From Pseudomonas gingeri (GTDB lineage: Bacteria > Pseudomonadota > Gammaproteobacteria > Pseudomonadales > Pseudomonadaceae), in contig NZ_JACAQA010000004.1 of assembly GCF_013385425.1 (NCBI RefSeq), positions 318,679-382,678 of the forward strand: 64,000 nucleotides of DNA, given 5' to 3'. The notes under the pieces are model-generated. The model did not search any database, had not been told where the DNA came from, and saw only the letters and a list, made by a program, of their open reading frames with translations. The translations under genes were made by a program, and so were the position numbers. Of this stretch, positions 43,959 to 52,542 are shown in pieces; the stretch's first letter is position 1, and the number at the start of each line of letters is the position of its first letter.

Positions 43959-44632
43959 AACGGATTTTCAATGCCGTTGGCGCCCTGGCCGGCCTGGCCC
44001 TGAGTGCCAGTGCCTTCAGTGGGCCGATTGCCCTGTACCCCACCGGCCCGTCCCAGGACTCGGCCTATCTGCGTTTCGTCAACGCGGTCGACACGCCCCT
44101 GGAACTGACCCCCGAAGGGGCGAGCAGTAGCCTGAAGCTGGAGAAGGGCCAGGTGGTCAGCGGCTTTATTCCGGTATCCGGTGGTCAACCGATCAGGGGC
44201 AGCTTGAGCCGTGACGGCAAAAGCGTGGCCCTGGACGTGAAGGTCAACGCCGGCGATTTCGCCACGGTGTTCGCCCTGGCGGATGCACAGCAAGGCATTC
44301 GACAAGTAGTGATCAGCGAAGCCTTCGATATCCCCAACCAGCTCAAGGCCTCGCTGGCATTTTTCGATGCCGACCCGGCTTGCACTGACGCCCGGATCAA
44401 CCTGGCCGGACGCGATGTCGACCTGTTCCAGAAGGCGCCGCCGGGTAACCCTCGGCGTCAGGAACTGAACCCGCGGGCTTCGCTGGCGGTGCAGTTGGTC
44501 TGTGCCGGAAGCCCGGTGGGTTCGGCGGTCGAACTCGGCGCATTGGAGGCGAACAAGCGCTACAGTTTGTTATTACTGCCATCGTCGTCGGGGCCGCGCC
44601 TGATTACCGCCACGGATAGCTTGTCCAACTGA
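43955..44632 (+). CDS. wssG: WssG: AlgF-like cellulose O-acetylation protein
   Basis: 225 aa periplasmic protein. Signal peptide (IFNAVGALAGLALSASAF) followed by an AlgF-like domain (ALYPTGPSQDSAYLRFVNA, with GPxxS and RFVN segments). AlgF works in alginate acetylation as an acetyl carrier or adaptor, and WssG is its cellulose counterpart. GTG start 43955 overlaps the wssF stop, with AAAGGAG upstream. A conserved Cys pair (DPACTDA, QLVCAGS) may form a disulfide. Confidence 0.9.
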   Translation: MKRIFNAVGALAGLALSASAFSGPIALYPTGPSQDSAYLRFVNAVDTPLELTPEGASSSLKLEKGQVVSGFIPVSGGQPIRGSLSRDGKSVALDVKVNAGDFATVFALADAQQGIRQVVISEAFDIPNQLKASLAFFDADPACTDARINLAGRDVDLFQKAPPGNPRRQELNPRASLAVQLVCAGSPVGSAVELGALEANKRYSLLLLPSSSGPRLITATDSLSN

Positions 44633-44651
44633 ATCGGAAGCGCCCGTTGCC

Positions 44652-46067
44652 ATGGTTTTCGCCTCGCTTGAATTCCTGACGCTGTTCCTGCCAGCCTTTC
44701 TACTGGTCTATGCGCTGGCCCGACCGGGCTGGCGTAACGTCATCCTGCTGATCGGCAGTTGGTTGTTCTATGGCTGGCTGAGCCCGCTGTTCCTGTTCCT
44801 GCATATGGTGCTGACCCTGCTGGCCTGGGTCGGCGGCCTGTTGGTGGACCGCTCGCGGGAGGATTCGCGGGGGCGGATACGTTTGTTGATCGCGCTGATC
44901 GTGATCAACACCGCGGTGCTCTGCTGGTACAAGTACGCGAATATCCTCGCCGCGACCTGGAACCAGCTGATCACCTATTACGGTGCCATGCCCATGGCCT
45001 GGCAGCGTGTGGCCTTGCCGGCGGGGTTGTCGTTTATCGTCCTCCAGGCGATTTCCTATCTGGTGGATGTGCACCGGCATGTGGTGCCGGTGGAGCGCAG
45101 CTTTATCAACTACGCCACCTATATCTCCATGTTCGGTCATTCGATTGCCGGGCCCATCATTCGTTATGACTGGGTTCGCCGGGAGCTGAACCAGCGCTAT
45201 TTCAACTGGTTCAATTTCTCCCTTGGCGCACGCCGGTTCATGATCGGCATGTGCATGAAAGTGCTGGTGGCCGACACCTTGTCACCGCTGGTGGACGTGG
45301 CTTTCCATCTGGACAACCCGTCCTTTGTCGACGCCTGGATCGGCTGCCTGGCGTACTCGTTGCAACTGTTTTTCGACTTCGCCGGCTACAGCGCCATGGC
45401 CATCGGCCTGGGACTGATGCTGGGCTTTCACTTTCCGGAAAACTTCAACCGCCCGTACCTGGCCTACAGCATCCAGGACTTCTGGCGGCGCTGGCACCTG
45501 TCGTTGTCCAGTTGGCTGCGGGACTACCTGTATATCGCCCTGGGCGGTAATCGCAAAGGCGTGTGGAAAACCTATCGCAACCTGTTCCTGACCATGGCCA
45601 TCGCCGGGCTCTGGCATGGCGGCGACAGCTGGAACTACCTGCTCTGGGGCTCGGCCCATGGCGTGGCTTTGTGTGTCGACCGGGCCTGGTCGCGCTCCAG
45701 CCTGCCGGGGTTGCCGCTCTGGGCCTGTCATGTGGCTACGCTGTTATTCGTGTGCCTGGCCTGGACCTTGTTCCGTTCGCCGGACTTCGCCACGGCCCTG
45801 AGCATGTATGGCGGCCAGTTCGGCCAGCACGGCTTTGCCCTGGGCGACGCCCTGGCCGTGACCTTGCGTCCGGTTCATGGCTTGGCGGCGTTGCTCGGGT
45901 TGGCGTGCATTCTCGCGCCGCTGTTGCAGCCTTGTGTGGAGAGACGTTTCGCAGGCAACGAGTTGTTCGTGTTGGCTGCGGCCCTTTGGCCCGTGCTCGG
46001 GTTCACCCTGTCGTTCGCTCTGATCGCCAGCCGTGAAGCCGTGCCCTTTCTGTACTTTCAATTCTGA
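44652..46067 (+). CDS. wssH: WssH: MBOAT acetyltransferase (AlgI-like)
   Basis: 471 aa polytopic membrane O-acyltransferase. Family signature ends with the catalytic His in MAIAGLWHGGDSWNYLLWGSAHG and earlier RPYLAYSIQDFWRRWHLSLS. It moves acetyl groups across the inner membrane toward the periplasmic transferase. It is about 20 bp after wssG, with the stop overlapping the wssI ATG. Confidence 0.95.
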   Translation: MVFASLEFLTLFLPAFLLVYALARPGWRNVILLIGSWLFYGWLSPLFLFLHMVLTLLAWVGGLLVDRSREDSRGRIRLLIALIVINTAVLCWYKYANILAATWNQLITYYGAMPMAWQRVALPAGLSFIVLQAISYLVDVHRHVVPVERSFINYATYISMFGHSIAGPIIRYDWVRRELNQRYFNWFNFSLGARRFMIGMCMKVLVADTLSPLVDVAFHLDNPSFVDAWIGCLAYSLQLFFDFAGYSAMAIGLGLMLGFHFPENFNRPYLAYSIQDFWRRWHLSLSSWLRDYLYIALGGNRKGVWKTYRNLFLTMAIAGLWHGGDSWNYLLWGSAHGVALCVDRAWSRSSLPGLPLWACHVATLLFVCLAWTLFRSPDFATALSMYGGQFGQHGFALGDALAVTLRPVHGLAALLGLACILAPLLQPCVERRFAGNELFVLAAALWPVLGFTLSFALIASREAVPFLYFQF

Positions 46068-47212
46068 TGAACCAGCCAACGCAATCCCCGTCCGTTGCCC
46101 CCACGCCGCCCAGTGCGTTGGCGATGCGCGCCAGTCCCCTGGCGGGCGTGATCTTCACCCTGTTCCTGGCACTGGGGGCCTTGTCCTGCGTCTGGTTGAT
46201 GATCAAGGGTTCGATCGAGTTCGTGCCCAAGGTGGTGACGCCGGACATGCTCCTGCATGGCGAGATCACTCACCGTTTCGCCAAGACACTGTCGGATGCA
46301 CCACTGCCCAAGCAGGCCGCCGACCTTGAGCGCGGCGGCAGCTGGTTGATCGATGGCGACCTCGGGCCACGGGTGCGCGAGGGCTGTCCGGGTTGGTTGT
46401 TCCTGAGTGACGAGTTGCGCGTGAACCGCAACGCGGCGACCAATGCCCAGGCCAAGGCGCAGGCTGTGCTTGATTTGCGCCAGGCGTTGAGCAAGCGCGG
46501 TATCGAATTGCTGGTGGCGGTGGTGCCGGACAAGAGCCGGATCGCGGCGGCGCAGTTGTGCTCGCTCAGGCGTCCGATTGCATTCCAGCCACGGATTGCC
46601 GCCTGGTTGACCGGGCTGCAAGGCGCGGGCGTGGCGGCGGTGGACTTGACGTCAGGTTTGCAGGCGCTGGGGGAGGGCGCTTTCCTGCGTACCGATACCC
46701 ACTGGAGCGAGGCCGGGGCCAAGGCTGCGGCGGGGCGGATTGCCGAGGCGGTCGGTGCCTTGAAGTTCACGGTGACGCCGCACAAGACCTATGAGTTGAG
46801 CACGCAACCTGCCGCTGTGCGACCGGGTGACCTGGTGCGCCTGGCGGGGATCGACTGGTTGCCGTTGGCGTTGCAGCCCAAGGCGGAGAGCGTGGCGGCG
46901 ACGCAGGTCAAGGAGAAGGCTGATGCGGCGGCGGGTGAGAACCTTGATGATCTGTTTGGTGATGACAATCTGCCGAACACGGCGTTGATCGGCACGTCGT
47001 TTTCGCGCAACTCGAATTTTGTTGGTTTCCTGGAGGCGGCGGTGGGCGCGCCGGTGGGTAATTTCGCCAAGGATGGCGGCGAGTTCTCCGGGGCGGCGAA
47101 AGCCTACTTCGACAGCCCGGCGTTCAAGCAGACGCCGCCGAAGCTGCTGATCTGGGAGATCCCGGAGCGGGATCTGCAGACGCCTTATGACGGGAATGTG
47201 CGGTTGCCTTGA
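46067..47212 (+). CDS. wssI: WssI: AlgJ/AlgX-like cellulose O-acetyltransferase
   Basis: 381 aa. An N-terminal membrane anchor (AGVIFTLFLALGALSCVWLM) places the SGNH-like domain in the periplasm. Catalytic motifs are RTDTHWSEAG (Asp-His) and LIGTSFSRNSNF (nucleophile Ser). It transfers acetyl to cellulose. It is the last gene; wssJ, the second MinD-like gene of the SBW25 operon, is not present here, since REP sequences and aroP follow directly. Confidence 0.92.
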   Translation: MNQPTQSPSVAPTPPSALAMRASPLAGVIFTLFLALGALSCVWLMIKGSIEFVPKVVTPDMLLHGEITHRFAKTLSDAPLPKQAADLERGGSWLIDGDLGPRVREGCPGWLFLSDELRVNRNAATNAQAKAQAVLDLRQALSKRGIELLVAVVPDKSRIAAAQLCSLRRPIAFQPRIAAWLTGLQGAGVAAVDLTSGLQALGEGAFLRTDTHWSEAGAKAAAGRIAEAVGALKFTVTPHKTYELSTQPAAVRPGDLVRLAGIDWLPLALQPKAESVAATQVKEKADAAAGENLDDLFGDDNLPNTALIGTSFSRNSNFVGFLEAAVGAPVGNFAKDGGEFSGAAKAYFDSPAFKQTPPKLLIWEIPERDLQTPYDGNVRLP

Positions 47213-47249
47213 GCAGGATATGAAGGCGACCTGTTAGACCGTGTTGCCT

Positions 47250-47388
47250 GCATCGCGAGCAAGCTTGCTCCTACAAGAGCTGTGTCGTTCACAAAACCAC
47301 GGTACGACACAAAACTGTAGGAGCAGGGCTTGCCCGCGAAGGGGCTCCCAAGATCGCCAAAAGCTTCGCTGGCAAGCCAGGCTCCAGT
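47250..47388. repeat. Cluster of REP-like elements after wssI
   Basis: A single REP (CGCGAGCAAGCTTGCTCCTACA, 47254-47275, shown here shortened in sense: GCGAGCAAGCTTGCTCC), then an 8-bp inverted repeat TGTGTCGT/ACGACACA (47281-47311), then an imperfect REP pair (GTAGGAGCAGGGCTTGCC...GGCAAGCCAGGCTCC, 47317-47386). It lies between convergent wssI and aroP; no gene is seen. Confidence 0.8.
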
Positions 47389-47417
47389 AGTTTGCGCTGT
47401 TCTCAGACGCTCATTTA

Positions 47418-48818
47418 TCAGCTGACCGTCCGTGTCCGGCCCTTGGCTAGCCGCAGTCGGTACAAGCCATAGATGAACAGCACCCACAGCGGCATCACAT
47501 ACACCGAGACACTGATCCCCGGAATCATCAGCATCACCGCCAGGATCAGCGCGACAAAGGCCAGGCACAGGTAGTTGCTGAACGGGGTCCAGAAGGCCTT
47601 GAAGCCCGGGACCACGCCTTGCCGTTCCATGGCCTTGCGGAATTTCAGGTGGGTCAGGCTGATCACGATCCAGTTGATGATCAACGAGGCCACCACCAGC
47701 GCCATCAACAACTCCAGCGCTTCATGGGGCGCCACGTAGTTGACCACCACGCACAGCAAGGTCACCAGCGCCGAGACCCCAATCGCCCGTACTGGCACGC
47801 CTTGCTTGTTCAGTTTCATCAGGGATTTCGGTGCATCGCCTTGCTCGGCCAGGCCGAACAGCATGCGGCTGTTGCAGTACACGCCGCTGTTGTAGACCGA
47901 CAGGGCGGCGGTCAGCACCACCACGTTGAGGATCTGCGCCGCCGTGTCGCTGCCGATCAGGGCGAAGATCTGCACGAACGGGCTGCCGCTGTAGGCGTCG
48001 CCGGAAGCACCGAGGGTGGTCAGCAACTGGTCCCACGGGTACAGCGACAACAGCACGGTAAGGGCGCCGACGTAGAAGATCAGGATCCGCAACACCACCT
48101 GGTTGATCGCCTTGGGGATCACCTTGCGCGGTTCGTTGGCCTCGGCGGCGGTGATGCCCACCAGCTCCAGGCCACCGAAGGAAAACATGATGAAACACAG
48201 CGCCATCAGCAGGCCGCTGAAACCGTTGGGGAAGAATCCGCCGTGGCTCCACAGGTTGCTGACCGAGGCTTGCGGGCCGCCGGTGCCACTGATCAGCAGG
48301 TAGCAACCGAGAGCGATCATGCCGATGATCGCCACCACCTTGATGATCGCGAACCAGAATTCGGTTTCGCCGAACACCTTGACGTTGGTCAGGTTGATCA
48401 GGTTGACCAGCACGAAGAACACCGCCGCGCTGACCCAGGACGGTACATCGGGCCACCAGAACTGCACGTACTTGCCGACGGCCGTGAGTTCGGCCATGCC
48501 CACCAGTACGTAGAGCACCCAGTAGTTCCAGCCGCAGAGAAAGCCGGCGTAGCCGCCCCAGTATTTATGGGCGAAGTGGCTGAACGAGCCGGCCACCGGT
48601 TCCTCGACGATCATCTCGCCGAGCTGGCGCATGATCAGGAACGCGACGAACCCACAGATCGCATAACCGAGGATCATTGCCGGGCCCGCGGACTTGAGTA
48701 CGCCGGCAGAACCCAGGAACAGCCCGGTGCCGATGGCCCCGCCCAGGGAAATCAGCTGGATATGGCGGTTTTTCAGGCCGCGCTTGAGCAAACCCGGTGT
48801 CAGGTTTTCACCCGTCAT
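47418..48818 (-). CDS. aroP: Aromatic amino acid permease (AroP-type APC transporter)
   Basis: 466 aa, 12 membrane segments. Closely similar to AroP through the whole length: LKRGLKNRHIQLISLGGAIG, GLFLGSAGVLKSAGPAMILG, EEPVAGSFSHFAHKYWG, SFGGLELVGITAAEA, LTAALSVYNSGVYCNSRMLF. It imports Phe, Tyr and Trp by proton symport at the inner membrane. The start ATG 48818 (AGAAGGTGAAGCA upstream) gives the family N-terminus; an upstream in-frame ATG has no support. It is a single gene. Confidence 0.92.
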   Translation of the reverse strand: MTGENLTPGLLKRGLKNRHIQLISLGGAIGTGLFLGSAGVLKSAGPAMILGYAICGFVAFLIMRQLGEMIVEEPVAGSFSHFAHKYWGGYAGFLCGWNYWVLYVLVGMAELTAVGKYVQFWWPDVPSWVSAAVFFVLVNLINLTNVKVFGETEFWFAIIKVVAIIGMIALGCYLLISGTGGPQASVSNLWSHGGFFPNGFSGLLMALCFIMFSFGGLELVGITAAEANEPRKVIPKAINQVVLRILIFYVGALTVLLSLYPWDQLLTTLGASGDAYSGSPFVQIFALIGSDTAAQILNVVVLTAALSVYNSGVYCNSRMLFGLAEQGDAPKSLMKLNKQGVPVRAIGVSALVTLLCVVVNYVAPHEALELLMALVVASLIINWIVISLTHLKFRKAMERQGVVPGFKAFWTPFSNYLCLAFVALILAVMLMIPGISVSVYVMPLWVLFIYGLYRLRLAKGRTRTVS

Positions 48819-49039
48819 TGCTTCACCTTCTCTAGTTTTTCTTCTCGGTGTCGACCTGAGCGGGCCAGGCGTGCAACCGGTACTGATGCTCGACATAAGC
48901 GGCGTGGATATTAAATCCCGAAGGTGCGGGGCTCAAGTATTACGCGGGTTCGAGGGGTAAATAGAGAAGAAACTGTAGGAGCGTGGCAAGCCTCGAGGGT
49001 GCCGGGTTCACACTCGAGGTCGATGAGAAGGGCGCCAGG

Positions 49040-49276
49040 TCAGGCGCCTTGCTCCGCCCGGTGGGCAAGCCAGCGCAACAGATCGTCCATGGCCACCTGC
49101 TGATGGCGTTCGACCCATTGCGAGCCTTGCGGGCTGTAGTGCTCGGTGTAGTGGCTGAGGATCAGGTGGCGCCGATCGTCCGACAGCCGCAGGCTGACTT
49201 CATGGCAGTGCAGGTCAGTATCGGCGCGCTTGCTCACCCGTTGCTCAAGGATCAATGCCCGCTGTTCAGAAACCAT
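49040..49276 (-). CDS. Small hypothetical protein overlapping mlaA (78 aa)
   Basis: Soluble, His-rich (DTDLHCHEVSLRL, HLILSHYTEHYSPQ, VERHQQVAMDDLLRWLAHR). Its ATG at 49276 lies 11 bp inside the mlaA stop on the same strand, so it is probably translated by coupling to mlaA. I do not recognise a family. Confidence 0.6.
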   Translation of the reverse strand: MVSEQRALILEQRVSKRADTDLHCHEVSLRLSDDRRHLILSHYTEHYSPQGSQWVERHQQVAMDDLLRWLAHRAEQGA

Positions 49277-50060
49277 CCTGGGCGGCTCCCTGGCAGCGGT
49301 CCTTCTCAGGCTGGGTGCTGCCCTGTTTGCCTTCCTGCACGAAAGCCGCGCGATGTTCGGCGACGACATTACGCAGGGCGCTGTAGTAGTCCGGCAGCTT
49401 TTTCAGGCTGTCGGTGAGCGGCAGCAGTTCGGCACGCTGGTCGATCACACCGCCGACCAGGTTGACCGTCTCCAGGGTCTTGACGGTGTCGCTGTGGGTG
49501 CCGAAGGGGTTGAAGGCAAGCCCCAGAACACGCCCGGCGGCGTCGCGGGCGTTGCCGGTGCCCAGCAGCGGCAGCTCGACGATGGGCCCGTTGCCGATGC
49601 CCCAGACGCCAAAAGTCTGGCCGAAGTCGGCGGTGTGGCGGGGGATGCCCATCGGGTCCGAGACATCGATCAGCCCCGCCACTCCGAGGGTGGTGTTGAC
49701 CGTGAAACGCCCCAGGGTCGTGGCCGAACGTTTCAGGTTGCCTTGCAGCAAGTCGTTGACGAAGACCTTGGGCTCGCCAAAGTTGGTGGTGAAGTTATGC
49801 ACACCCCGCTGGAAGAAATTCGGCAGGTGGAGATACCCACGGGCCACGGGGGCCAGGGCATAGTCATCGACGACCTGGTTGAAGGCGAAAATTCCCCGAT
49901 TGACCCGCTGGGCAGGGTCGAACACTGGATGGTCGACTTGCGCGCAACTGGCGCTCGCCACCGGGGCCGAGCTGCTGCAGCCGGCCAGGTACGAAACGGT
50001 CAGCAACAGCGCGGCGTGACGGAGCAGGGCGGGCGAACACTTGAGCGGGGGCATGGGCAA
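49266..50060 (-). CDS. mlaA: Phospholipid-binding outer-membrane lipoprotein MlaA (VacJ)
   Basis: 264 aa. Lipoprotein signal (LLLTVSYLAGC followed by Ser). Family segments include DPAQRVNRGIFAFNQVVDDY, FFQRGVHNFTTNFGEPKVFV, GRFTVNTTLGVAGLIDVSD and DFGQTFGVWGIGNGPIVELPLLG. MlaA removes mislocalised phospholipid from the outer leaflet of the outer membrane and passes it to MlaC. The rest of the mla operon is not in this window. The C-terminal tail after about residue 240 is polar and longer than in E. coli. Confidence 0.95.
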   Translation of the reverse strand: MPMPPLKCSPALLRHAALLLTVSYLAGCSSSAPVASASCAQVDHPVFDPAQRVNRGIFAFNQVVDDYALAPVARGYLHLPNFFQRGVHNFTTNFGEPKVFVNDLLQGNLKRSATTLGRFTVNTTLGVAGLIDVSDPMGIPRHTADFGQTFGVWGIGNGPIVELPLLGTGNARDAAGRVLGLAFNPFGTHSDTVKTLETVNLVGGVIDQRAELLPLTDSLKKLPDYYSALRNVVAEHRAAFVQEGKQGSTQPEKDRCQGAAQDGF

Positions 50061-50224
50061 ACGGTCTCTGCGAAATACGGGAGGCTGATGCTGGCAGCCG
50101 CGCCTTGCGCAAAGATGTCTGCTTTATTGCTGCGCTGACAGTTTGTTACCGCATTGAAATATATGACGGAGCGCGGCGAATGGTTTTAGATGGAGCTCTT
50201 TCCCACTTCGAGTGATGACCGCCG

Positions 50225-50935
50225 GTGAGCAGTCTGTTGATCGTGGACGACGACCTCGAGGTCCTTGCCCTGCTGAAGAAATTTTTTGTGTTGCACGGCT
50301 ACACGGTGGAAGTCGCCGCTGATGGCGCTGCGTTGTGGGCCGCGCTGGAGCGCCAGGCCCCGGACCTGATCATCCTCGACCTGATGCTGCCGGGAGAGAA
50401 CGGCCTGATGCTGTGCCAGCGCCTGCGTCGGCAATACGCCACTCCGGTGATCATGCTGACCGCCATGGGCGAGTTGAGCGACCGGGTGGTGGGCCTGGAA
50501 ATGGGCGCCGACGACTACCTGAGCAAACCCTTCGATGCCCGCGAGTTGCTGGCGCGGGTCCGGGCGGTCTTGCGCCGGGCGGGGGAAAGCCGACCGTTGA
50601 CCGGTGAAGTGCCGCGCCCGCTGATCCGCTTCGCCGACTGGCAACTGGACCTGACCCGGCGTGAACTGCGTTCGCCGGATCAGGTGATGATCCCGCTGTC
50701 GGCGGGGGAATTCGATCTGTTGCTGGTATTTGTCGAGCATTCCCAGCGCATTCTCACCCGCGAGCAACTGCTGGACCTGGCGCGCGGGCACAGCCATGAC
50801 GCGTTCGACCGCAGCATCGATGTCCAGGTCAGCCGCCTGCGGCGCAAGTTGGAGTTCGATACCAAGCGCCCGGCGATGATTCGCACGGTGCGCAATGGCG
50901 GCTATCTGTTCACCCCTGATGTGACACGCCAGTGA
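50225..50935 (+). CDS. OmpR-family response regulator
   Basis: 236 aa. Receiver domain with acidic pocket DDD (8-10), phospho-acceptor D52 (LIILDLMLPGENG) and Lys in YLSKPFDARELLARVR. Winged-helix DNA-binding domain in the C-terminal half (LSAGEFDLLLVFVEHSQRIL, DVQVSRLRRKLE, TVRNGGYLF). It begins with GTG. Its stop overlaps the GTG of the sensor kinase. Regulon unknown; the divergent mlaA and the downstream chemoreceptor are candidates by position only. Confidence 0.93.
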   Translation: MSSLLIVDDDLEVLALLKKFFVLHGYTVEVAADGAALWAALERQAPDLIILDLMLPGENGLMLCQRLRRQYATPVIMLTAMGELSDRVVGLEMGADDYLSKPFDARELLARVRAVLRRAGESRPLTGEVPRPLIRFADWQLDLTRRELRSPDQVMIPLSAGEFDLLLVFVEHSQRILTREQLLDLARGHSHDAFDRSIDVQVSRLRRKLEFDTKRPAMIRTVRNGGYLFTPDVTRQ

Positions 50936-52281
50936 GCCGCTTCGGAGCCGGGCGTTATCGCCCCAAGGACACGGTGGCACGCTGGATCGCCCTGACCATC
51001 CTGATGGCCATGCTCACAGCGCTGGGGTTCAACGCGCTGTTTGTCAAACTGGCTGGTGTCTGGGCCTATCCCTCCCTGATCGAGACCGGCCTGCTGGAAA
51101 AGATCGCCTCCATCAGTCGGGTGATCGAAGCCTCCGAGCCCGGGCAACGTGCGCGTCTGGCGGCGGTGGTCAGCGATCCGAATATGCAGGTGAACTGGTA
51201 CCTCGACCGTCAGGATATCGCCCAGCCAAAAATCGTCGAAGAAGTCCGGGGTCGGGGATCGGAGGCCATACGCCGGGCACTCAATGCGCCGAACCGCCGG
51301 ATCGAGGCCTATCGGCCCTCCGACTGGCCAGGCCCAGGTGGGCGCTATGCCTTGCTGATCCAGTTGGACGATGACTCCTGGCTGATGTTTTCCGCCGCCT
51401 CACGCAGTTGGGGGCTGGAGGAGGGGCCGCGTGGGCTGATCGTGATCGTACTGGTGCTGATTTCCACCGCTGTCGTCACGCTGATCGCCACCCGTCGCCT
51501 GGCCAGGCCCCTGCAACAATTTGCCCAGGGCGCACGGCGTTTTGGTGTCGACTTCCGGGCCCCGCCGGTGGAGCCGGTGGGGCCCCATGAAATCCGTCAG
51601 GCTATCCTCGCTTTCAACGCCATGCAGGCCCAGTTGCAGCACTTTATCAAGGACCGCACGCAGATGCTCGCGGCCATTTCCCATGATCTGCGCACGCCTT
51701 TGACCCGCATGCGCCTGCGCGGTGAGTTCATCGAGGATGAGGAACAACAGCAGCGCTTGTTTCGCGACGTCGATGAAATGCAGGCGATGATCAACTCGGC
51801 ACTGGAGTTCTTCCGTGACGATGCGCGCCTGGAAGAGGCAACGTCCTTCGACCTGGCGGAGTTGCTGCAGACCCTGGTGGACGATTATCGCGACCAGGGG
51901 ATTGAGGTCGACTTCGTGGGACCGTCCAGATGGGTATATTTCGGGCGGCCGCTGGGGTTGAAGCGGGTCATCGGCAATTTGCTGGATAACGCCATCAAAT
52001 ACGGTCGTGAGCCATCGATCGAGTTGGAACCGGACGGAGAACGGCTGCTGATCCGCGTGCAGGATCGTGGGCCGGGCATCGCCGCGGATTACCTTGAGCA
52101 GGTGTTCGAACCGTTCTTCCGGCTGGAGAGTTCGCGTAACAAGAGCACCGGTGGTGTCGGACTGGGCTTGTCGGCGGCGCGGGCGATTGTGCTGGAACAG
52201 GGGGGGGCGCTGACCCTGAGCAATCGGGCTGATGGCGGGTTGATCGCCCTGGTGGCATTGCCGGTGCAAGGGGCCTTGTAG
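50932..52281 (+). CDS. EnvZ-type sensor histidine kinase
   Basis: 449 aa. Membrane segments at about 17-38 and 168-187 enclose a periplasmic sensor of about 130 residues that I do not recognise. HAMP (RRLARPLQQFAQGARRFG) leads to the phospho-acceptor H251 in AAISHDLRTPLTRMRL, the N-box (RVIGNLLDNAIKYG), G1 (DRGPGIA), and G2 (GVGLGLSAAR). It phosphorylates the response regulator encoded directly upstream. GTGA overlap couples the two genes. Confidence 0.93.
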   Translation: MSRFGAGRYRPKDTVARWIALTILMAMLTALGFNALFVKLAGVWAYPSLIETGLLEKIASISRVIEASEPGQRARLAAVVSDPNMQVNWYLDRQDIAQPKIVEEVRGRGSEAIRRALNAPNRRIEAYRPSDWPGPGGRYALLIQLDDDSWLMFSAASRSWGLEEGPRGLIVIVLVLISTAVVTLIATRRLARPLQQFAQGARRFGVDFRAPPVEPVGPHEIRQAILAFNAMQAQLQHFIKDRTQMLAAISHDLRTPLTRMRLRGEFIEDEEQQQRLFRDVDEMQAMINSALEFFRDDARLEEATSFDLAELLQTLVDDYRDQGIEVDFVGPSRWVYFGRPLGLKRVIGNLLDNAIKYGREPSIELEPDGERLLIRVQDRGPGIAADYLEQVFEPFFRLESSRNKSTGGVGLGLSAARAIVLEQGGALTLSNRADGGLIALVALPVQGAL

Positions 52282-52542
52282 GTGGTGCCCGGAGGATGTG
52301 TTTGTTATCACGTCCTTTCACAAATAAAATCTTGGCAACTTCATACAACGGTAAAGAGAACACTGTAACTCCAGGGGCGATCAGTTTTTTTGATGCCAGC
52401 CCCCGGATATTTGTTGTTTGACAGTCTTTTAACTAACACTGAAACTTTCTCTATTAAGGGTGACTTTCGCCCTGCCCATTGTTTTGCCCTGCCTTGATAT
52501 AAAACCAAACAAAAAGCCCTCCATTGTGCAGTAGCCAAAACC

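Noticed and set aside
48961..49039. Possible further REP (ACTGTAGGAGCG...) upstream of aroP
   Set aside because: Only the first 12 bases match the REP core; no partner arm.
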